A stretch of 64,000 bases of DNA from the NCBI RefSeq assembly GCF_014649535.1, contig NZ_BMTF01000010.1:144337-208336 (forward strand), written 5' to 3'. Source of the stretch: Streptomyces gelaticus. GTDB taxonomy: Bacteria; Actinomycetota; Actinomycetes; Streptomycetales; Streptomycetaceae. The notes under the pieces are model-generated. The model searched no databases, had not been told where the DNA came from, and saw only the letters and a list, made by a program, of their open reading frames with translations. This document shows positions 1-7,947 of this stretch, one piece after another (position 1 is the stretch's first letter; each line of letters begins with the position of its first letter). Position numbers and translations under genes: made by a program.

Positions 1-1620
1 CGGCGCCTGGTGGAGAAGCTCGCCCAGGCCGGTCTCCTGAAGGTGATCTGCGGTACGGACACCCTCGGCGTCGGCGTCAACGTCCCCATCCGCACGGTGC
101 TGTTCACGGCGCTCACCAAGTACGACGGCACCCGTGTCCGTACGCTGCGCGCCCGGGAGTTCCACCAGATCGCCGGCCGTGCGGGCCGGGCCGGTTTCGA
201 CACGGCGGGCTTCGTCGTGGCGCAGGCGCCCGAGCACGTCATCGAGAACGAGAAGGCCGTCCGGAAGGCGGGCGACGACCCGAAGAAGAAGCGCAAGGTG
301 GTCCGCAAGAAGGCCCCCGAAGGCTTCGTCGCCTGGTCGGAGACCACCTTCGACAAGCTGATCCAGTCCGACCCGGAGCCCCTGACCTCCCGCTTCCGGG
401 TCACCCACACCATGCTGCTGTCCGTGATCGCACGTCCCGGCAATGCCTTCGAGGCGATGCGGCGTCTGCTGGAGGACAACCACGAGCCGCGCCGGGCGCA
501 GCTGCGGCACATCCGCCGGGCCATCGCGATCTACCGCTCGCTGCTGGACGGCGGTGTCGTGGAGCAGCTCGACGAGCCGGACGCGGAGGGCCGGATCGTC
601 CGGCTCACCGTCGATCTCCAGCAGGACTTCGCACTCAACCAGCCGCTGTCCACCTTCGCACTGGCCGCGTTCGACCTGCTGGACCCGGACTCCCCCTCGT
701 ACGCGCTGGACATGGTCTCCGTCGTCGAGTCGACGCTCGACGACCCGCGGCAGATCCTCGCCGCGCAGCAGAACAAGGCGCGCGGCGAGGCCGTCGGGCA
801 GATGAAGGCGGACGGTGTCGAGTACGAGGAGCGGATGGAGCTGCTCCAGGAGGTCACGTACCCGAAGCCGCTGAGCGAGCTGCTGTGGCACGCGTACGAC
901 GTGTACCGCAGGAGCCACCCGTGGGTGGGCGACCACCCGGTCTCGCCGAAGTCCGTGATCCGGGACATGTACGAACGCGCCATGACGTTCACGGAGTTCA
1001 CCTCGAACTACGAGCTGGCCCGCACCGAAGGCATCGTGCTGCGCTATCTCGCCAGTGCCTACAAGGCGCTGGAGCACACCATCCCGGACGACCTCAAGTC
1101 CGAGGACCTGGAGGACCTGATCGCCTGGCTGGGCGAGATGGTCCGCCAGGTGGACTCCAGTCTCCTGGACGAGTGGGAGCAGCTGGCCAACCCGGAGGTG
1201 GAGACCGCCGAGCAGGCGCAGGAGCGGGCCGACGAGGTGAAGCCGGTCACGGCCAACGCCCGCGCCTTCCGGGTGCTGGTGCGCAACGCGATGTTCCGCC
1301 GGGTGGAGCTGGCCGCGCTGGACAAGGTCGGTGAGCTCGGTGAGCTGGACGGCGACGCGGGCTGGGACGAGGACGCGTGGGGCGAGGCGATGGACGCTTA
1401 CTGGGACGAGTACGACGACCTGGGCACCGGTCCGGACGCCCGCGGCCCGAAGCTGCTGAAGATCGACGAGGACGCGGCGCACGGTCTGTGGCGGGTCCGG
1501 CAGACCTTCGCCGATCCGAACGGCGACCACGACTGGGGCATCAGCGCGGAGATCGATCTGGCGGCTTCCGACGAGGAGGGCCGGGCCGTCGTCCGCGTGA
1601 CCTCCGTCGGTCAGCTGTGA
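1..1620 (+). CDS. DEAD/DEAH-box RNA helicase C-terminal part (DUF3516 family), 5' end outside window
   Basis: The reading frame is open from base 1, so the N-terminal ATP-binding half lies upstream of the window. What remains begins in helicase domain 2. It shows GTDTLGVGVNVP (motif V region) and HQIAGRAGRAGFD (motif VI with arginine fingers), followed by a long alpha-helical C-terminal region typical of actinobacterial DUF3516 helicases. The likely role is ATP-driven RNA unwinding in the cytoplasm. A lysine-rich linker at bases 280-312 contains PKKKRKV just after motif VI. The acidic tail near the end (bases 1360-1430) is also typical of this family. The TesB gene begins 49 bases downstream on the same strand. 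Family assignment is confident; the RNA substrate is unknown. Confidence 0.88.
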   Translation, partial: RRLVEKLAQAGLLKVICGTDTLGVGVNVPIRTVLFTALTKYDGTRVRTLRAREFHQIAGRAGRAGFDTAGFVVAQAPEHVIENEKAVRKAGDDPKKKRKVVRKKAPEGFVAWSETTFDKLIQSDPEPLTSRFRVTHTMLLSVIARPGNAFEAMRRLLEDNHEPRRAQLRHIRRAIAIYRSLLDGGVVEQLDEPDAEGRIVRLTVDLQQDFALNQPLSTFALAAFDLLDPDSPSYALDMVSVVESTLDDPRQILAAQQNKARGEAVGQMKADGVEYEERMELLQEVTYPKPLSELLWHAYDVYRRSHPWVGDHPVSPKSVIRDMYERAMTFTEFTSNYELARTEGIVLRYLASAYKALEHTIPDDLKSEDLEDLIAWLGEMVRQVDSSLLDEWEQLANPEVETAEQAQERADEVKPVTANARAFRVLVRNAMFRRVELAALDKVGELGELDGDAGWDEDAWGEAMDAYWDEYDDLGTGPDARGPKLLKIDEDAAHGLWRVRQTFADPNGDHDWGISAEIDLAASDEEGRAVVRVTSVGQL

Positions 1621-1669
1621 GGGTGTACGCCGCGGGGGCGGCGCCGCTGCGAGAGTGGAGACGAACGGC

Positions 1670-2542
1670 ATGACGAATCCCGCCGAGCGCCTGGTCGATC
1701 TGCTCGACCTGGAGCGGATCGAGGTCAACATCTTCCGTGGGCGCAGCCCGCAGGAGTCCTTGCAACGGGTCTTCGGCGGGCAGGTCGCCGGGCAGGCGCT
1801 GGTCGCGGCCGGCCGGACCACCGACGGGGACCGGCCGGTCCACTCGCTGCACGCGTACTTCCTGCGGCCGGGGCGCCCGGGTGTGCCGATCGTGTACGAG
1901 GTGGAGCGCGTCCGCGACGGCCGGTCGTTCACCACGCGCCGGGTCACGGCCGTCCAGCAGGGCCGGACGATCTTCAATCTGACGGCGTCCTTCCACCGGC
2001 CGGAGGAGGCGGGCTTCGAGCACCAGCTGCCGCCGGCCCGGGAGGTCCCGGATCCCGAGGAGCTGCCGACCGTCGCCGAGGAGGTCCGTGAGCACCTCGG
2101 AGTTCTGCCGGACGCTCTTGAGCGCATGGCTCGTCGGCAGCCGTTCGACATCAGATACGTCGATCGGCTGCGCTGGACGAAGGAGGAGGTCGGGGGCGCC
2201 GACCCGCGCAGCGCGGTGTGGATGCGGGCGGTCGGCCCGCTGGGCGACGACCCCTTGGTGCACACCTGCGCGCTGACGTACGCCAGCGACATGACGCTGC
2301 TCGACGCGGTCCGTATCCCGGTGGAGCCGCTGTGGGGGCCGCGCGGCTTCGACATGGCGTCGCTGGACCACGCGATGTGGTTCCACCGGCCGTTCCGGGC
2401 CGACGAGTGGTTCCTGTACGACCAGGAGTCGCCGGTCGCCACCGGGGGGCGGGGGCTGGCCCGTGGCCGGATCTACGACCGCGGCGGCAATCTGCTGGTG
2501 TCGGTGGTGCAGGAGGGACTGTTCCGCCGGCTCGGCGCATAG
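1670..2542 (+). CDS. tesB: Acyl-CoA thioesterase II (TesB-like, double hotdog)
   Basis: This 290-residue protein matches TesB acyl-CoA thioesterases, which hydrolyse acyl-CoA to free fatty acid and CoA in the cytoplasm. The N-terminal hotdog has NIFRGRSPQESLQRVFGGQV and the HSLHAYFLRPG stretch. The second hotdog has FDMASLDHAMWFHRPFRADEW and ends with GRIYDRGGNLLVSVVQEGLFR, a signature close of the family. Length matches the usual 285-295 residues. I chose ATG 1670 because GGAG lies 9 bases upstream; an in-frame GTG at 1655 sits before that site and lacks one of its own. It may be co-transcribed with the helicase gene. Substrate chain length cannot be read from sequence. Confidence 0.9.
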   Translation: MTNPAERLVDLLDLERIEVNIFRGRSPQESLQRVFGGQVAGQALVAAGRTTDGDRPVHSLHAYFLRPGRPGVPIVYEVERVRDGRSFTTRRVTAVQQGRTIFNLTASFHRPEEAGFEHQLPPAREVPDPEELPTVAEEVREHLGVLPDALERMARRQPFDIRYVDRLRWTKEEVGGADPRSAVWMRAVGPLGDDPLVHTCALTYASDMTLLDAVRIPVEPLWGPRGFDMASLDHAMWFHRPFRADEWFLYDQESPVATGGRGLARGRIYDRGGNLLVSVVQEGLFRRLGA

Positions 2543-2555
2543 CCCGCTGTCCCGG

Positions 2556-2807
2556 TCAGATGCCGGGCAGCGGGTCCTGCTCCACCTCGTGGCGTCGGGT
2601 GCGGATGTCCGGCGGCGCAGGGTGGAGTTTCGCGTCGCAGGCGGGGCCGAGGCCGGTGCGGCGTGACTCCGTACCGGTGAGCGGGCGGCCGCACATGCGG
2701 CAGCGCACCACTGTTCGGCGGGCGGTGCGGCCGGCCGGGTCGTCCTCGGGCGAGGGCTCGGTGCCGGTTCCGGGGAACGGCTCGGGGAGGGGCTCGGCGG
2801 ATTCCAC
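2556..2807 (-). CDS. Small zinc-ribbon protein of the DUF6011 type
   Basis: This 83-residue protein has a proline- and glutamate-rich N-terminus and a compact metal-binding segment CRMCGRPLTGTESRRTGLGP followed by AC. That pattern is CxxCGxxL, then a serine-arginine step, then GxGPxC, as in DUF6011 domains. The single zinc site would be built from three cysteines and probably one more ligand. The gene is convergent with TesB, with 13 bases between stop codons, and divergent from the gene at 2896. The start is GTG 2807 with only a weak upstream purine stretch. Function is unknown; nucleic-acid or protein binding is a guess from the fold. Confidence 0.72.
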   Translation of the reverse strand: MESAEPLPEPFPGTGTEPSPEDDPAGRTARRTVVRCRMCGRPLTGTESRRTGLGPACDAKLHPAPPDIRTRRHEVEQDPLPGI

Positions 2808-2895
2808 GGATCGATCTTCTCAGGACGCCCGTCCACTGTGCGACGTCCGAGCAGCACACAGACATCCGAGCAACACACAACGGAGGAGTTCACCG

Positions 2896-3606
2896 GTGAG
2901 CAGCGTGCTGACGTTGAAGCGGGCGCCCGAGCCCGAGAGGAACGGCACGGCGGAGGGCCAGGCCACGGCTCCGGGGGCACCCGCGCCCGTCGGCCATGTC
3001 ATCGAGTTCACCGACGGGCCCGGCGGCGAGTCACGGGTGGTCGCCCATGTGGAGCGCGAACTGCCGGAGGGCGGGGTACCCGCGTATCTCGCGGCCCGCA
3101 AGACGGGTGCGCGTTCCTTCGTCCTGTGGGCCGACCCCGAGCGCCGGGCCCGGCTGGCCACCCTGGTCACCGCGTCCGCGGCCGACGGCGTCGCCACGTA
3201 CCGGGTGCTGGGCGCGCAGGGCGAGCACATCGGCACGCTCGTCCGTGAGAAGGCCCTCTCCGGCAAAGGCCTGCGGACCCGCTGGACGGTCGCCCAGGCC
3301 GGCTGCCCGGAGGCGGTCGGATTCAAGGGCCGGATCTTCTGGTGGTACGTGTGGTGGCTGCTGCTGCCCATCCAGGTGGCGATCGGCGTGGGCAGTGTCC
3401 TGAGCGGCAGCGGTGATGCGGCGCGCGGGCCGCGGCGCATCATTTGGCGGGCCGGCCGGGAGGCTCCGCTTGAGTTCCTCTCGGACGGCGACGAGATCCA
3501 TGTCCACGCGTCGTGGGTCGACTGGCGGCTCGCCGCCGCGCTGGGCGCGCTGATCCGCACGTTCGACAGCTGGATGGGCACGCCGTGGGACGACAAACGG
3601 AAGTGA
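2896..3606 (+). CDS. Conserved hypothetical protein with a central membrane-associated segment
   Basis: The 236-residue protein starts at GTG 2896 behind CGGAGGAG. The N-terminal 40 residues are low complexity. They are followed by a beta-rich region (HVIEFTDGPGG, SFVLWADPERRARL) and a short aromatic hydrophobic stretch, FWWYVWWLLLPIQVAIGVGS, that looks like one membrane segment. The C-terminal part resumes as a soluble domain (PLEFLSDGDEIHVHASWVD). The fold recalls the two similar halves of tubby/scramblase-like proteins, but I cannot confirm this. It shares an upstream region with the divergent zinc-ribbon gene. I do not recognise a function. Confidence 0.75.
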   Translation: MSSVLTLKRAPEPERNGTAEGQATAPGAPAPVGHVIEFTDGPGGESRVVAHVERELPEGGVPAYLAARKTGARSFVLWADPERRARLATLVTASAADGVATYRVLGAQGEHIGTLVREKALSGKGLRTRWTVAQAGCPEAVGFKGRIFWWYVWWLLLPIQVAIGVGSVLSGSGDAARGPRRIIWRAGREAPLEFLSDGDEIHVHASWVDWRLAAALGALIRTFDSWMGTPWDDKRK

Positions 3607-3642
3607 GCCGGGTGCGCGGGGCCGGTCGCACCGCCGGGCCGG

Positions 3643-3939
3643 TCAGGTGGCGAGGATCCTGGCCTTCTGGGCCTCGAACTCGCTCTCGCTCAGCACTCCC
3701 TGGCTCCTGAGGTCGCCGAGGTCCTTGAGCTGGGCGATCTTGTTGCTCATCTCGTCCTCCGGCGCGAGGGAGGTGGGCGCGGCGGGCGGGGGCGCCCCGG
3801 CGGCCTGCTGGGCCTGCGCCTGCTCGGCGTCCTGCCGCGCCCAGCGGCCCGCCTGCCGCCGGGAGACCCGGTTGGAGACCGAGGTGGCGGTTCCGGCGAT
3901 CACCGCTGTACGGGCGACGCCACGAAGAAGGCCTGGCAT
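3643..3939 (-). CDS. SHOCT-domain protein
   Basis: This 98-residue protein has an N-terminal hydrophobic/basic stretch (MPGLLRGVARTAVIAGTATS), a proline- and alanine-rich linker, and a C-terminal SHOCT motif: IAQLKDLGDLRSQGVLSESE followed by FEAQKARIL. SHOCT is a short helical oligomerisation or interaction motif of bacterial membrane-linked proteins. The next gene on the same strand, upstream at 4468, encodes a DUF6325 protein. SHOCT and DUF6325 genes are repeatedly adjacent in actinobacteria, so the two probably work together. The ribosome site AAAGGAGATG lies just before the ATG. Role unknown. Confidence 0.82.
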   Translation of the reverse strand: MPGLLRGVARTAVIAGTATSVSNRVSRRQAGRWARQDAEQAQAQQAAGAPPPAAPTSLAPEDEMSNKIAQLKDLGDLRSQGVLSESEFEAQKARILAT

Positions 3940-4018
3940 GGTGCATCTCCTTTGACTGACTCTGCTGCGGGGACGGCCCGCGGTCCGCTGCGCGGTACGG
4001 CCGGCCCGGAACGGCGGC

Positions 4019-4468
4019 TCAGGCCCTGGACCCGGCCTCGGCCGCGTCGAGCGACGCCAGGATCTCCTGGACCGGGATGCGCCCGTTGGCGATGAGGCGT
4101 CCCCCGGAGCGGCGCAGGGCGGCCGCGAGCGGTCCGGCCCACACGTTCTCGTAGATGACGATCCCGGCGGCGCTGCCGGGTTCGAGGATCGCGCTCACCT
4201 CGTCGATGTCTTCCCTGCCGAGCAGACCGGAGGACACCCCTTCGAAGACGGCGAGGTCTTCGTGGCCGTCGGCGGTCAGCTCGGAGAGTTCCACGCCCGC
4301 GACCGTTCCGTCCTGGCCCTTCCTGACGAAGACCAGGTCCAGGATCCGGATGATTCCCCGGTCGACCAGGTCGACCAGCAGGGGCAGTCCCTCGCCCGTC
4401 ATCCGGCTTCCCGGGAACTCGATCACCAGGTAGTCGATCGGCCCCGTCTCGTCGGTCTCGCTGCTCAC
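4019..4468 (-). CDS. DUF6325 family protein
   Basis: The 149-residue acidic protein matches DUF6325. It opens with a DYLVIEFPGSRMTGEGLPLL segment and alternates with beta strands such as RILDLVFVRKGQDGTVAGVE. It has a glycine-rich middle and the phrase GIVIYENVWAGPLAAALRRS, which is highly typical of the family. The GTG start at 4468 has GAGGAG a few bases upstream. It lies 79 bases upstream of the SHOCT gene on the same strand, so a two-gene operon is likely. It is divergent from the Na+/H+ antiporter. Biochemical function is not known; membrane or ion-stress association is inferred from neighbours only. Confidence 0.82.
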   Translation of the reverse strand: MSSETDETGPIDYLVIEFPGSRMTGEGLPLLVDLVDRGIIRILDLVFVRKGQDGTVAGVELSELTADGHEDLAVFEGVSSGLLGREDIDEVSAILEPGSAAGIVIYENVWAGPLAAALRRSGGRLIANGRIPVQEILASLDAAEAGSRA

Positions 4469-4730
4469 ACCGGCTCCTCAGAATGTCGACTGCCCCGCGG
4501 TCGGCGGGGGCCTGTGTCTCCGTCATTGGAGCAGTGGGCGGGCCGGAGCGCATCTCGGCCGGGCAGTGGGCGGACGTGGCACCGATTACGCCGTCGGGGG
4601 GACAGCGGGTCCCTCCAACGGCCCAGTGGTGCGAGCCGAGCCCCGCCCGTGTCCGGCCGCCACGGATCGTTGTCGCGCGCGGACGGCCTGCCGGGTCCGG
4701 ATGCCGCAACGTACAGGGGGAGGGATGGAA

Positions 4731-6500
4731 ATGACGTCCGGTCAAGTAATGGTGGGCGTGGGCCTGATCGTGGTTCTGGCGGTCGGCTCCCAGCTGCTGG
4801 CGAGCCGGCTGCGGGTGCCCGCGCTGCTGATCCTGCTGCCGGTCGGCTTCGCCGCCGGGGCGCTGACGGACACTGTGAACCCCGAGAAGCTGCTGGGCGA
4901 GGCGTTCTCCCCACTGGTCTCCCTCGCGGTGGCGGTGATCCTGTACGAGGCCGGGCTCGGCCTGGAGATCGGGCGGCTGCGGGGCCATACGCGGCGCGTC
5001 GTGATCAGGCTGATCTGGCTGGGGGCGCTCATCACCTGGCTGTCCGCCACACTGTTCGCCGTACCGGTGCTGAGCATGTCCAAGAGCGCGGCCGTGATGC
5101 TGGGCGCGATCCTCGTCGTGTCCGGACCGACGGTCGTCGGGCCGCTGCTCAATTTCGTACGGCCCTCCGAGCGGCTGCAACGCATCCTGATCTGGGAGGG
5201 CTCCCTGATCGACCCGGTCGGCGGCATCCTGGGGGCGCTCGTCCTCCATGCCGTGGTCGCCGGTGAACGCAAGGGGATCGGGAGCCAGTTGGAGCAGTTC
5301 TCGGCCAGCGTCGCGGTGGGTGCGGTGGGCGGCGTGGTCGGGGCCGGTGTGCTGTGGCTGCTGATGCGTCGCGCCCGGCTGAGCGAGGAGCTGGCCACAT
5401 CGGCGCAGATCGCCGCGGTGATCGGGATCGCGGCCGCCTGTGACGCGATCCGCGAGGACACCGGGCTCATCTCCGCCGTCGTGATGGGAATGGCCATGGC
5501 GAATCTGCCGGGCCTGGACCTCCCGGCCCGGCGGCCGTTCCTCGACACACTGGTCTCGCTGATCATCGGTCTGCTGTTCGTCTCGATCTCGGCCACGGTC
5601 ACCCCGGCCTCGCTGCGACATGTGGTGCTGCCCTCGCTCGCGCTGGTCGCCCTGCTGGTCCTGCTGGTCCGCCCGCTCGTGGCGCTGGTGTCGACCGCCG
5701 GGACCGATGTCCGTGGCGGCGAGAGGTGGTTCATCGGATGGATGGCCCCGCGCGGCATCGTCGCCGCGGCGACCGCCTCCACTTTCTCGGCGACTCTGGT
5801 GGCGCGGGGCGTCGACGGCGCCGAACGGATCCTGCCCGCGACGTTCGTGGCGATCGTCACCACCGTCACGCTGTACGGCCTGACGGCGTTTCCGGTCGCC
5901 CGGTGGCTCGGGGTGCTGCGCCCGTCCCGGTCGCGGCCGCTGCTGGTGGGCGGCGCGCCCTGGGCGGTCGATCTGGGGCGCGCGCTGAGCTCGGCGGGGC
6001 TGGACGTGCTGATGTGGGCGGGCGCCGAACGTCAGCGCGCCCGGATCGAGGAGGCCGGGCTGCCGCTGGCAGCGGGCGAACTGCTCGCGGCGGCCTCCGG
6101 TGCCGGGGCGGAGCTGGAGGGCATCACCGGTGTGCTGCTGCTCACCGAGGAGGACGACTTCAACGCATTGGCCGCCATGACGCTGCGGGAGAGCGTCGAG
6201 GGCGCGGTCCACCGGCTCGCCCCGGGCTCCGGCAGCCAGGGCGTGGTGGCGCCGTACACCGGGGGCGAGCCGCTCTTCCGGGCCGGCCTGACCTGGCCGG
6301 AGCTGGCCCGCCGGTACGGTGCCGGGGCCCGGATCTGCACGCGGCGGGCCGACGAAACCATCCCGGCCGGGCACGATGTGCTGTTCCTCGTACGCGCGGA
6401 CGGGCAGCTCGCCCCGGTCACCCACACGCACACCCCGGATGTCCGGCCGGGCGACACCGCCGTCCTCCTCGGTCCCCCGTCCCGGTCGCCGTCACTCTGA
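4731..6500 (+). CDS. Cation:proton antiporter (CPA1/NhaP type) with C-terminal TrkA-like domain
   Basis: About 400 N-terminal residues form a dozen hydrophobic helices beginning VMVGVGLIVVLAVGSQLLAS, with LILLPVGFAAGALTD and SPLVSLAVAVILYEAGLGLE as in CPA1 sodium/proton exchangers of the inner membrane. From about residue 400 a soluble Rossmann-like segment follows (PLLVGGAPWAVDLGRALSSA, then VLLLTEEDDFNALAAM). It resembles TrkA-N/RCK regulatory domains and ends with a TrkA-C-like tail (DVRPGDTAVLLGP). ATG 4731 is preferred because GGAGGG ends 6 bases before it; ATG 4725 would be too close. The likely role is Na+ or K+ efflux, possibly gated by a nucleotide. Product length is 589 residues. 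Confidence 0.85.
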   Translation: MTSGQVMVGVGLIVVLAVGSQLLASRLRVPALLILLPVGFAAGALTDTVNPEKLLGEAFSPLVSLAVAVILYEAGLGLEIGRLRGHTRRVVIRLIWLGALITWLSATLFAVPVLSMSKSAAVMLGAILVVSGPTVVGPLLNFVRPSERLQRILIWEGSLIDPVGGILGALVLHAVVAGERKGIGSQLEQFSASVAVGAVGGVVGAGVLWLLMRRARLSEELATSAQIAAVIGIAAACDAIREDTGLISAVVMGMAMANLPGLDLPARRPFLDTLVSLIIGLLFVSISATVTPASLRHVVLPSLALVALLVLLVRPLVALVSTAGTDVRGGERWFIGWMAPRGIVAAATASTFSATLVARGVDGAERILPATFVAIVTTVTLYGLTAFPVARWLGVLRPSRSRPLLVGGAPWAVDLGRALSSAGLDVLMWAGAERQRARIEEAGLPLAAGELLAAASGAGAELEGITGVLLLTEEDDFNALAAMTLRESVEGAVHRLAPGSGSQGVVAPYTGGEPLFRAGLTWPELARRYGAGARICTRRADETIPAGHDVLFLVRADGQLAPVTHTHTPDVRPGDTAVLLGPPSRSPSL

Positions 6501-6832
6501 AGCACCGCCAGTCGCTTTCCCGCGCGCGTTCCCCTCCAGGGTCCGGGCCGCTGTGACGAGCGAAAGAAAGACGGTGAACCCTGTGTCCGGGTCCCCCGCC
6601 GACCCGTGTTCGGCCATGGGCGGGCATCGGTCCATGGCATCCACTCCCGGAGGGGGGTTCTCCGGGGTCCGCTGTCCGCCCGGCACCCCGTGATCGCCCG
6701 TTCGGGCCGCCCCGGCGACGTGCGGCCCGAATTGCCCGCCCTCGCGCCCCCGGCGTTACTGGAGAAGAGGCCGCCCGTGCACGTTCCGGTTGCGGCCGGC
6801 GGCGCCGGTGCGGGACTTCGTGGAGGTTCAGG
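6501..6832. other. Intergenic stretch upstream of the DUF389 gene
   Basis: This 332-base gap between the antiporter and the DUF389 gene holds no open frame with protein-like composition. It is GC-rich with short C- and G-runs. I see no convincing promoter box or hairpin. It probably contains the promoter of the downstream gene. Confidence 0.5.
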
Positions 6833-7786
6833 ATGGACATGATCCATGTCCGAGCGGTGAGCCCGCCGGACCTGACCGACCGGGTGGTGGACCGGCTGGC
6901 CGATGACCCGTGTGTGCTGAATCTGATCGTGCAGCCGGGCGCGGCACGCAATCCGGACGGCGACGGCATCGCGTGCGACGTGCTGACCGGAGCCGCCAAT
7001 GAACTGCTGCGCAGCCTGCGTGCCCTGCAGCTGGACCGGCGCGGCACCATCGTCATCGAGCCGGTGGACATCGTCTTCTCCGGCCGGGCGGCCGAGACCG
7101 GGGCCGAGCAGCTCGGACCGCTGGCCCGCGCGCCCGTGTGGGAGCAGGTGGAGGCCCGCATCCGCGCCGAGGGGAGGTATCCCCCGAGCTTCTACCTGTA
7201 TCTGGTCATCGCGGGGCTCATCGGTTCGGTGGGGATCGTCACCAACTCCCAGATCCTGATCGTCGCGGCGATGGTCGTCGGCCCCGAGTACGGTGCCATC
7301 GTCAGCGTCGCGCTGGGCATCGACCGGGGCGACCGGCAGCGGATCCGGCAGGGCCTGGTCGCGCTGTCCTCGGGCTTCCTGCTGACGATTCTCGCCACCT
7401 TCCTCTTCAGTCTTCTGATCCGTGGATTCGGCCTCCAGTCGCCGGCGTTCGACGCGGGGCTGCGGCCGGTCTCGCACCTGATCAACACCCCCAACTTCTT
7501 CTCGGTCGCCGTGGCGACGCTGGCCGGAATCGTCGGCATCGTGTCCCTGACCGAAGCCAGGACGAGCGCCCTGCTGGGCGTCTTCATCTCGGTCACGACC
7601 ATCCCGGCCGCCGCCGACCTCAGCGTCTCCACCGCGTTCACCAGCTGGCCCGAGGCCTGGGGTTCGCTCGTCCAACTGCTGGTCAACATCGCGGTGCTGA
7701 TCGTGGTGGGCACTGCTTCACTCAAGTGTCAGCGGGCCATCTGGCGGCGGGTCGGCCTCCGCCACGACCGTGGGGGCCGCCGGTAA
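6833..7786 (+). CDS. DUF389 (TIGR00341-like) membrane protein
   Basis: The 317-residue protein begins with a soluble domain of about 115 residues (VVDRLADDPCVLNLIVQPGA). It is followed by at least five hydrophobic helices, including FYLYLVIAGLIGSVGIVTNS and LIVAAMVVGPEYGAIVSVAL. The MVVGPEYG and LTEARTSALLGVFISVTTIP stretches mark the DUF389 family, whose biochemical role is unknown. ATG 6833 follows TGGAGGTTCAGG; ATG 6839 is a possible alternative. The neighbours, antiporter upstream and ClC channel downstream, suggest an ion or envelope function. The assignment to the family is firm, the function is open. Confidence 0.85.
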   Translation: MDMIHVRAVSPPDLTDRVVDRLADDPCVLNLIVQPGAARNPDGDGIACDVLTGAANELLRSLRALQLDRRGTIVIEPVDIVFSGRAAETGAEQLGPLARAPVWEQVEARIRAEGRYPPSFYLYLVIAGLIGSVGIVTNSQILIVAAMVVGPEYGAIVSVALGIDRGDRQRIRQGLVALSSGFLLTILATFLFSLLIRGFGLQSPAFDAGLRPVSHLINTPNFFSVAVATLAGIVGIVSLTEARTSALLGVFISVTTIPAAADLSVSTAFTSWPEAWGSLVQLLVNIAVLIVVGTASLKCQRAIWRRVGLRHDRGGRR

Positions 7787-7947
7787 CGGCCCGCCCGCGC
7801 GCTGGTCCGAGGGAATGGCCGTACGGGGAATCACCACACCCGCACAGCGGGTACATCGTGACCGAATCCAGACATTGTGCTATCTCCTTGTGGACGCTTG
7901 CGGGACAGCGCGTTCCAGACGGTTGCGACGCCGAGGAGACAACGATC

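Noticed and set aside
280..300. PKKKRKV as a working nuclear import signal
   Set aside because: The host is a bacterium and the heptapeptide sits in a basic linker of an RNA helicase; a functional eukaryotic role has no support.
3900..6431. An 843-codon minus-strand frame across the antiporter gene
   Set aside because: Composition (Gln, Arg, His repeats) is typical of antisense frames in high-GC DNA, and the forward strand encodes an obvious antiporter.
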